From JAXGXJ01 sp963829545 (GTDB taxonomy: Bacteria > Actinomycetota > Thermoleophilia > RBG-16-64-13), in NCBI GenBank assembly GCA_963829545.1, contig CAWHIX010000016.1:19233-83232 (forward strand): 64,000 bases of DNA. Reading direction: 5' to 3'. The translations under genes were made by a program, and so were the position numbers. Each line of letters begins with the position of its first letter. The first letter of the stretch is position 1. The notes under the pieces are model-generated. The model was not told where the DNA came from. It searched no databases and was given only the letters and a program-made list of their open reading frames with translations. Positions 58,093 through 64,000 of this stretch are shown piece by piece.

Positions 58093-58512
58093 TCAGGCCG
58101 TCAGACCCGCGGGTCCGACTCCGAACCCGGGGCGGCCGCGGGTCATGAGCACGGAGAACAACTCACTCTCCCCGGCCAAGCGGAAGCCTTTCCACAGAAG
58201 CGGGGTCTCAGAGTCGTCGGGGCCGGAGGCGACCCCGGATTCGATAGTGGCGACCAGCTTCTCCGCCGGGTCGTCGATGGCCCGAGCGTGATCGAGCCTC
58301 ACGATGTAGAAGCGCTCGATGGCCTTGCGGTGGGCCTCTCGCAGCAACTCCTCCACGTCACTGTAGTAGTAGCGAACGGTGTTCGGCGACACTCCGGCCT
58401 CTACAGCCACGTGCTCAGCCCGGACGGCGGCGGCGCCATGCTTCGCGATGGCGCGCTGTGCCGCCTCGGTGAGTTGCCCCCGTCTGGCCGTCTGGTTCTT
58501 CTTGCGTGCCAT
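58093..58512 (-). CDS. TetR/AcrR family regulator, short
   Basis: 139 residues. The N-terminal helix-turn-helix is GQLTEAAQRAIAKHGAAAVR, VAVEAGVSPNTVRYYY. The ligand-binding part follows (EELLREAHRKAIERF, DDPAEKLVATIESG) but stops early; typical members have about 190-200 residues, so the C-terminal helices are missing or displaced by an indel. It lies just beyond the amidohydrolase island and next to the cupin-like gene, which it may control. Confidence 0.8.
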   Translation of the reverse strand: MARKKNQTARRGQLTEAAQRAIAKHGAAAVRAEHVAVEAGVSPNTVRYYYSDVEELLREAHRKAIERFYIVRLDHARAIDDPAEKLVATIESGVASGPDDSETPLLWKGFRLAGESELFSVLMTRGRPGFGVGPAGLTA

Positions 58513-58557
58513 GCGGCGCCCGTTTTCCCTCTTGCTGCCGACCGCGGCCTCGCGAGT

Positions 58558-59007
58558 CTAGAGGTAGTCCCCTGTCTTCAGGCCGATAGCCACGTTGAGG
58601 ATGGGCATCACGATCTTGGGGAAGTTCAACGGTCCGTGAACCAGCCCTTTGGGTACGTAGATCATGGTGGTCCTGTCGATGAGAAAGCGCTCGGCGTCTT
58701 TGCCTTCTCCCATGAACCACTCTATCTCGCTGCCGCCGAAATCCTTCGTGTCCCGGGGGTTCGAGCCGATGAGGAGGACGATCTCGTCGAACGGATGGGA
58801 GTGCGCGCCAAGCAGGTCGGGCGGGTTCGGCACATCCCAGATCCACATGATATCGAGCCAGGAATCGGACTCTTTGACCAGGTCTCTGTCCAGGAATACC
58901 TCGTCCGGGAAGGTGATTCCGCTGACGTTGGTGAAGTCGTGGTGAGCCAACTGGGTGAGGAGTTTGGGCTCAGTGATGACGTACTTGCCGTACACGCCGC
59001 CGTCCAT
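58558..59007 (-). CDS. Cupin-like hypothetical protein
   Basis: 149 residues, not assigned to a named family. ATG 59007 follows GGAGGG. Possible cupin metal residues are in LGAHSHPFDEIV and in VPKGLVHGPLNFP, separated by EIEWFMGEGKDAERFLIDR, a jelly-roll layout. MDGGVYGKYVITEPKLLTQL starts the chain. It may bind or transform a small carboxylate. It lies upstream of tetR on the same strand with a 45-bp gap, probably one unit. Confidence 0.65.
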   Translation of the reverse strand: MDGGVYGKYVITEPKLLTQLAHHDFTNVSGITFPDEVFLDRDLVKESDSWLDIMWIWDVPNPPDLLGAHSHPFDEIVLLIGSNPRDTKDFGGSEIEWFMGEGKDAERFLIDRTTMIYVPKGLVHGPLNFPKIVMPILNVAIGLKTGDYL

Positions 59008-59214
59008 GTTCCCTCCAAAGACCCCGCGTATTGGTGCCTGCATCTGCCTACAGCGGTGCCACCATAGCACAAACCGTGGTCGCCCCTGGAACAGGTCCAC
59101 GCCGAACTCGAGGCTCTGCGCACGACGCTCGGGACGCGGGACGGCGGCCCATAGCAGGGGGCCGCGACGGCGACTGACTGGTTCTGAGCCGCTGGGGGCT
59201 ACTGGATTTGAACG

Positions 59215-59245
59215 CCGAAGCCCGGTCGACGCGACCGGGCTTCGG
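59215..59245 (-). terminator. Strong hairpin downstream of the bacterioferritin gene
   Basis: CCGAAGCCCGGTCG pairs perfectly with its complement around ACG (14-bp stem). It sits 19 bp after the bacterioferritin stop on the minus strand. Confidence 0.65.
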
Positions 59246-59263
59246 AACGAGGGGTCTCGGAGA

Positions 59264-59710
59264 TCAGACCTCTTCCAACATCGTGGTGAAGATATCGTGA
59301 TGCTCTTCCTCGTCTTCGAGGATCTCTTTGAATATGAAGGCCGTCGTGACGTCACCTTCCTTGGTGGCGAGCGCGATGATCTTGCGGTACATCTCGACAG
59401 CCTCCACCTCGGCCTGCGCGTCGAATTCGAGGAACTCCTTCAGGGTCTTCCCGACGACAATGGGTGAGGGCTTGGTGGTCGGAGTCCCACCGAGATACCA
59501 GAGCCTCTCCGCGATCTTCTCGGCGTGCTTCATCTCGTCGATGGCGACGCTCTTGAATTCGTCCCTCACGGCGTAGGCCTTCACGCCCATGACCTGAACG
59601 TGCTGCCACATGTACTGGACGATGACCTGGATCTCCCGGGCGATAGCATCATTGAGCAGGGATTTGAGTTCATCGCTGACTTTGGTCACCGGTTCCAAAG
59701 GACCAGACAT
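59264..59710 (-). CDS. bfr: Bacterioferritin
   Basis: 148 residues of the four-helix ferritin fold, storing iron as ferric mineral. Di-iron ligands: Glu in AREIQVIVQY, Glu/His in IDEMKHAEK, Glu in AQAEVEAVEMY and Glu/His in EDEEEHHDIF. The Met of DEMKH is at the heme-ligand position of Bfr. ATG 59710 is set by GGGGGTGG. Together with katG it contributes to oxidative-stress defence. The gene is intact. Confidence 0.85.
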   Translation of the reverse strand: MSGPLEPVTKVSDELKSLLNDAIAREIQVIVQYMWQHVQVMGVKAYAVRDEFKSVAIDEMKHAEKIAERLWYLGGTPTTKPSPIVVGKTLKEFLEFDAQAEVEAVEMYRKIIALATKEGDVTTAFIFKEILEDEEEHHDIFTTMLEEV

Positions 59711-59894
59711 ATTCCACCCCCTGTGCGAGTCGACTGATTGCGGGACGCGCAATCCACGATGGTCACCGATTGCGGATCCTTCTCGTGAATCCATTCTGAG
59801 GATAGTCGACCCTCGGACCGGCCGCAAGGGCCAGGGGGGCGATACCCGACGTGCGGGTGGCCATCGAAGACGGGATGGGTGGCTTGCAGAGGTT

Positions 59895-61190
59895 CTACTG
59901 CGTGCGTGGCGGGACCGGCTTCGCGCGTGAAGGCTCGCGCACGAGCAGGAGGATCAAGATCGCGCCAAGTACCAGCAGCAAAGCAGTGGTGATGAAAGCC
60001 TCGCCGGCGCCGAAGCGGTCGTAGATCCAGCCTCCCAGGAGCGGACCAATCACCCCGCCCAACGCAGCCGCAGCCGTGTAGTATCCCAGCGCTGAACCCT
60101 GATGGGCGCTGTCCGCAACGTCGATCACCAATGCCTCCTCGGCGGGCGTCGCGGCGGCGAAGGCCGCAGCCTCGAGCAACCAGAGAACGGCCAGCGGCCA
60201 GAGCGACCGCACGAAGGGGACCGCGGCGGCGGCCAGACCGGCTACCGCCAGCGCGGCCACAATCGGTGGGCGCCGTCCGATGCGATCGCTGATGCCACCC
60301 AGTCGCGAGGGGAGCAGCGACCCCGCGATGGCTGCCGGCAGGAAGGCGAGAGCGAGGCCCAGGATGCTTGTGGAGACGTTGTCGAACAGGTAGGGCATCA
60401 GGACCGGGCCCAGGAGGGCGGTGGCGACCGCCGTCAAAACCACGATCCCCATCAGGATCCACAGCTGGCCGGGGAGGCGCCATGCCCCACGCCCGGACGC
60501 CCGGTGATCCTCGAGAGCCTCAGGTGTCTCGTCGACGCGGCTCTCGTGTTGACAGAGCGTCTCGGGGATCTTTCGCCATGCGATCGCTGCAGCGACCAAC
60601 GTTGCAGCAGCGTACCCGAGGAAGAGCAAGCGCCAGCCGCCGGCCAGCGTCAGCTCCCCTCCGATCCTGTCACCGTGGAACATACGCAGGAGCGCGAAGC
60701 CTACGAGGGACCCCACGAGGGTGCCGCGAAAACCCATCTCTTCGATCCGTCCGTATTCCCTCCCGCGACCGTCGACAGGCGCTAGATCGGACACGACGGA
60801 CAGAGCCGCAAGCCACGTGAGACCCGATCCCACACCTTGCGCGACCTGGGCGAGATACAGACTGCCCACCCCTGATGCGAGGGCAAAGACCACGCTCGAT
60901 AGGGCATAGGCCAGCAAGCCGGCGAGCAGGAAAGGCCGTCGGCCGAGACGGTCCAGCCCGCGTCCGATGAGGGGCTGGGAGACAACGACGATCGCCGCAT
61001 AGGCCGAGAAGAGTCCACCGATCGCGAGAGGGCCGGCTCCCATCTCGCGTGCGATGAGGGGCACGCCGAACAGCAGCATGCCGAAAGGAAAGCACGTGAG
61101 GAAGACGCTGAGCCGCAGACTCCGGAGGTACCGGTCGTTAGCAAAGGCTCTTGTGTCGTCCGATGCGGCGGGTGCGCCAGAGACAACCAT
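59895..61190 (-). CDS. MFS transporter (12 TM, DHA1-like)
   Basis: 431 residues, intact. Twelve hydrophobic segments; motif A is GRGLDRLGRRPFLLAG and its second-half copy is GGISDRIGRRPPIV. The central loop contains ETPEALEDHRASGRG. It ends in a short basic tail. It probably exports a small hydrophobic compound; the substrate is unknown. A weak AGGGA precedes the ATG. Confidence 0.87.
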   Translation of the reverse strand: MVVSGAPAASDDTRAFANDRYLRSLRLSVFLTCFPFGMLLFGVPLIAREMGAGPLAIGGLFSAYAAIVVVSQPLIGRGLDRLGRRPFLLAGLLAYALSSVVFALASGVGSLYLAQVAQGVGSGLTWLAALSVVSDLAPVDGRGREYGRIEEMGFRGTLVGSLVGFALLRMFHGDRIGGELTLAGGWRLLFLGYAAATLVAAAIAWRKIPETLCQHESRVDETPEALEDHRASGRGAWRLPGQLWILMGIVVLTAVATALLGPVLMPYLFDNVSTSILGLALAFLPAAIAGSLLPSRLGGISDRIGRRPPIVAALAVAGLAAAAVPFVRSLWPLAVLWLLEAAAFAAATPAEEALVIDVADSAHQGSALGYYTAAAALGGVIGPLLGGWIYDRFGAGEAFITTALLLVLGAILILLLVREPSRAKPVPPRTQ

Positions 61191-61513
61191 GGCAAGTCCC
61201 TATTCGTGTCGAATCTGGCCCGTACTCTCTCACACTCGACCGGCCAGAGATAGCGGTAGGCCGATAGCCGGGTGAAGCAGGCAAGGCCTCGTTAGCGTCC
61301 GCATGCGGGCAATCAAAGCGACACCAAGACACAGCAGAGGAACCCTTCGAGAGTCGACGCAAGTCGTAGACTGAGAACGTCACTCCTGCACCCGTGAGCG
61401 CCGGAGGCATCCACGGTCACTGAAATGAGCACGGACACTATTCCCACTGCACAACAACTTTGGCGAGGCAGTTCGGCGCCGCTGTCGGTGGAACGCACCC
61501 AAGGAGGGACATC
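61191..61513. other. Divergent intergenic region
   Basis: 323 bp between the minus-strand MFS gene and the plus-strand SLH gene. No gene is supported. A TAGACT near 61367 could be a -10 for the SLH gene, but the -35 is poor. Confidence 0.35.
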
Positions 61514-62515
61514 ATGTCAGTCATGAGCAAGGCATTCTTGTCGGCTGCGGCGTTGCTCTTCGCGCTGTCAATCATGTTCTTGGGGACGCCGGCTGGGGCA
61601 ACGGCGTCATCGCTGTGGAGCGATCTCCCCGATGACCTCCTGGCGAGCTACGGGCTGACCGAGGATGACATCGGCACCATGTCCAACGGGTACCCCGATC
61701 ACACGTGGCGTCCGGGGGAGTACGTGACGAGAGGTCAGTTCGTCCGGTTCGCCCTATCCTCCTTCTGGATGTTTCCCGGTTATGTAGGCAACGTGTACCA
61801 GCACTTCACCGATGTCCCTCGTGACTCTCCCTACTACGGTTGGGTCGAGACCGCGTTCGAGGTGGGACTCATCCAGGGATACCAGGCTCCTTCGTCAACA
61901 GGAGAGACCGTCTTCGGCTTATACGATCTGGTGACCCGCGAACAGGCCGTCACCATCCTCATGCGCTATCTCTCCAAGTCGGAACCTTCGACCTTCGACT
62001 ACTCCGCGTACACCGCCGAGCAGGTGGACCGACTGCTTGCTCCTTTCGCAGACAAGCTCCAGGTGCGCCGCATCCAAGAAGTCGCCATGGCTATTGACAT
62101 CAAGGTCCTGCGTCCCTCGAGCGCTGCCATCATGCCCCAGGCGAAACTCACCAGAATCCAGGCCGCCGCTCTGATCGCCCGCGCCCATAGCCTGTTGCCG
62201 CCGCCGACAGAAGAGCCGCCGCCCATGCCGGACCATGTGCTCAATTGGCTGAGTTCTGACGCGTACGTGGCGGGCATCCAGGCAGAAGCACTCGAGCTGG
62301 GGCGGCTCGCGCCGTGGATGCCGCGCGAACTCACCGTGAAGGCGCGGGTGGCAGCAGATCAAGACCCGGCCGTCTACCAGGCGATCGCGGAGAAGCTTGT
62401 CTCCCTGGCAGAAAAGTACAAGGATGTGATGAGGTACGAGCAGGTGCGCGTACTGCTCATCATCAAGGGCGGGGCTCTGGTCTATGACCACACCTTCGTG
62501 GAGACCGTTCCTTGA
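61514..62515 (+). CDS. Secreted SLH-domain protein
   Basis: 333 residues. ATG at 61514 follows AAGGAGGG. A signal peptide (FLSAAALLFALSIMFLG, then AGATA) is followed by SLH repeats: WRPGEYVTRGQFVRFALS, HFTDVPRDSPYYGWVETA with LIQGYQ and TREQAVTILMRYL, and a third KLTRIQAAALIARAHSLL. A Pro/Glu linker and a C-terminal 100-residue helical part (WLSSDAYVAGIQAEALEL) complete it. SLH anchors the protein to wall polymer. Its stop overlaps the start of the downstream lipoprotein gene, so they are coupled. Confidence 0.85.
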   Translation: MSVMSKAFLSAAALLFALSIMFLGTPAGATASSLWSDLPDDLLASYGLTEDDIGTMSNGYPDHTWRPGEYVTRGQFVRFALSSFWMFPGYVGNVYQHFTDVPRDSPYYGWVETAFEVGLIQGYQAPSSTGETVFGLYDLVTREQAVTILMRYLSKSEPSTFDYSAYTAEQVDRLLAPFADKLQVRRIQEVAMAIDIKVLRPSSAAIMPQAKLTRIQAAALIARAHSLLPPPTEEPPPMPDHVLNWLSSDAYVAGIQAEALELGRLAPWMPRELTVKARVAADQDPAVYQAIAEKLVSLAEKYKDVMRYEQVRVLLIIKGGALVYDHTFVETVP

Positions 62516-63857
62516 TGAGCAGACCCCCAACCTTGGCAACGGCTCCTTCTCGGCGTGCTCCTGATCGGGTCCGGTCTCGCCCTGTGGGGCTGCGGCGCCG
62601 AGACCGCTTCCACCACCTCTGAGTCTGTGCCGGTACCCATCGCAACTGTGTCGACGGCCGGTTCTACGGAGCCCTCTTTCGAGGAGGCGTGGGCAGCCAG
62701 TCTGGCGGCGCTCAAGGCATTGGGTCCCACCCGAGTGAGCATCGTCGAGACCACCGAGGGCCGGGCCACAGGAGACGAGATCCCGCCCGAGCAGTCCGAG
62801 ATCGGCCCCCAGACGGAGGAAGCCGAGCAGTTGCTCGACATCCCCGGCGGGCGCGCCCGCTTGACGGTACACACCTCGGACGACATGGTGAGGACGACGG
62901 TCGTACGCGGCAGAGAACGGACGAGCACCATCAGCCAACCGTTGACGAACTCCGAGATCGTGTCCGTCAGCCGCTACATCTCGCTCGAATCACCGGAGGG
63001 CTTGCCCCTGTCTCTCTGGGCCGGCGACGCCGTCGGTCCCACGCAGGGGTATGGCGACCTATTCGACGGCGACACGAGCGGCGTGGGGAGACCGCCTGCG
63101 GACGGCAAGCTTGAGCGGCAACCCGATGGGAGCCATGAAGCTCTCCTGGGAACAAGCCGCCAAGGGCATGACCTCAGCCCGGGCCCTCTTGATGGACTCC
63201 AACCATCTGCCCATCCGCATCGAGATAGCGGCCGAGGGAACGCCGGAGGAGGGGGATCTCCAAGGAATACATCTCGAATACTCGACGACCATTGAGTACC
63301 GGTATGAGCAGGTCGCCTCTTTCTCGGACTCGGATTTCGTCCTTGATGTGCCGCCCGATGCCTACCGGGAAGGCGTCACCTATGAACTCTCGCTGGAGCG
63401 TCCCTGGAGCGAGCAGGCGGAGTGGGGTCAGTATTGGCTCGGCCAAGCGGTGGGCGAGTGGCAGCTGAGCAGAGCCGAATACGCCCTCCACGAGGATAGT
63501 CCCGAGTTGGGTTCCGGCGCCGAACCCCGGGACGAAGGGGTCTTCCTCATCTACGAGCGACCGGACAAGACCAGCCCCAACGAGAACATTCAGGTCATCG
63601 TGAGAGAGTCGGCGGGCCGCTACTCCGAGGACGCGCGCAAGTTCGCCGAACAGCGGGTGGCCTCGGGGGACTGGCAGCGTCAGGAGAAGACCCTGGCCGG
63701 TCAGCCCGCCACCCTCTACTCGGGGTCGCTTGAAGGCGGGGCCGACAGTCATATCGATTCCATCGATATCTTCTTGCCGGATGCCTTTGTGAATATCCAG
63801 GTATGGGCCCCGGTCGATCCGCTGCGGGTGCTGGAGGCGCTGTCGCCAGTCGAGTGA
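62515..63857 (+). CDS. Hypothetical lipoprotein, frameshifted
   Basis: About 447 residues, no named family. ATG 62515 overlaps the SLH stop (TGATG), but the signal RLLLGVLLIGSGLALWGC (lipobox) is in another frame, so a shift lies near 62535. The frame changes again near 63100. The mature part is acidic, with EEAWAASLAALKALG, ARLTVHTSDDMVRTTVV, MDSNHLPIRIEIAAEG, FVLDVPPDAYREGVTYE and EGVFLIYERPDK; MDSNHLPIR resembles the outer-membrane-lipoprotein carrier (LolA/LolB-like or sigE-regulator RseB-like) fold. The C-terminal half reads like a beta-rich domain. It may interact with the SLH partner. Confidence 0.65.
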
Positions 63858-63862
63858 ACGAT

Positions 63863-63879
63863 CGGGGCATCGCGCCCCG
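63863..63879 (+). terminator. Candidate terminator after the lipoprotein gene
   Basis: CGGGGC and GCCCCG pair around ATCGC, six bases after the stop codon. There is no T tract. Confidence 0.4.
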
Positions 63880-64000
63880 GTACCGGCTGATGATCAGTGG
63901 CTCGTCTCGTCAGCGGCTTGGCGCCTCTGTAGCCCCAATCTGTCCGAAAAGAAGCTGCTTTGCAGCGGCTTTCGCGTTCTCTGTGGAGAAGTCAGCGAAG
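63880..64000. other. Unassigned right edge
   Basis: No supported gene or RNA element was recognised in the last 120 bases. Confidence 0.4.

Noticed and set aside
59203..59212. tRNA T-arm-like string (GGATTTGAAC)
   Set aside because: No cloverleaf can be built around it; the neighbouring hairpin is better explained as a terminator.
1..64000. CRISPR array, insertion sequence, prophage or rRNA/tRNA genes
   Set aside because: I looked for spaced direct repeats, transposase or integrase motifs and RNA gene signatures and saw none. The short repeats found are in-frame coding repeats.

Overview
The window is high-GC DNA. Gene density, base composition, frequent GTG and TTG starts, Shine-Dalgarno sites of the AGGAGG type, many leaderless-looking promoters and the gene families present suggest an Actinomycetota-type chromosome, perhaps an early-branching or uncultivated class. 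No rRNA, tRNA, CRISPR, insertion sequence or phage gene was seen, so placement rests on gene content only. About half of the genes are interrupted by one or more one-base frame changes, while homology continues on both sides. In katG the change looks like one extra G in a short G run. I read these mainly as sequence indels rather than decay, and give each such gene as one feature with approximate shift points.

Layout. 1-1546: C-terminal part of a CocE-type hydrolase. 1579-5487 (minus): OpuC/ProXWV-type osmoprotectant ABC transporter. 5566-6951 (minus): FAD disulfide oxidoreductase. 7279-12906: a surface module of two DUF4353 (Cthe_2159-like) beta-helix proteins, a VTC-type polyphosphate polymerase and a CotH-type kinase lipoprotein, followed by a small Cys-rich DUF2769 protein. 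13296-18338: DHA2 exporter, zinc metallopeptidase, membrane J-domain protein, and a universal stress protein coupled to a membrane protein. 18398-20729: 7-deazaguanine (queuosine precursor) cluster queF-queC-queD-queE. 20778-24922: secreted SLH/beta-helix protein, a broken hypothetical, DUF4332 protein, small membrane protein. 25013-37809: GH3 protein, trypsin-like protease, alpha-glucan phosphorylase, MFS permease, hisC, DUF1003, a second CotH, a MidA-like methyltransferase, PRC-barrel protein.

38003-46579: NfeD-like protein, a glycyl radical enzyme directly downstream of katG, an arylsulfatase and a RidA relative. 46872-57534 (plus strand throughout): a probable catabolic island with a LuxR regulator, two YtcJ-like amidohydrolases flanking a complete branched-chain-type (Liv) ABC importer and a short-chain dehydrogenase. 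This stretch has the densest frame changes. 57545-63857: NTF2-like protein, TetR regulator, cupin-like protein, bacterioferritin, MFS permease, SLH protein and its coupled lipoprotein.

Themes are cell-surface building (CotH/VTC/DUF4353, SLH, lipoproteins), stress protection (osmoprotectant uptake, katG, bacterioferritin, Usp) and uptake and cleavage of an unidentified amide- or amino-acid-like substrate.
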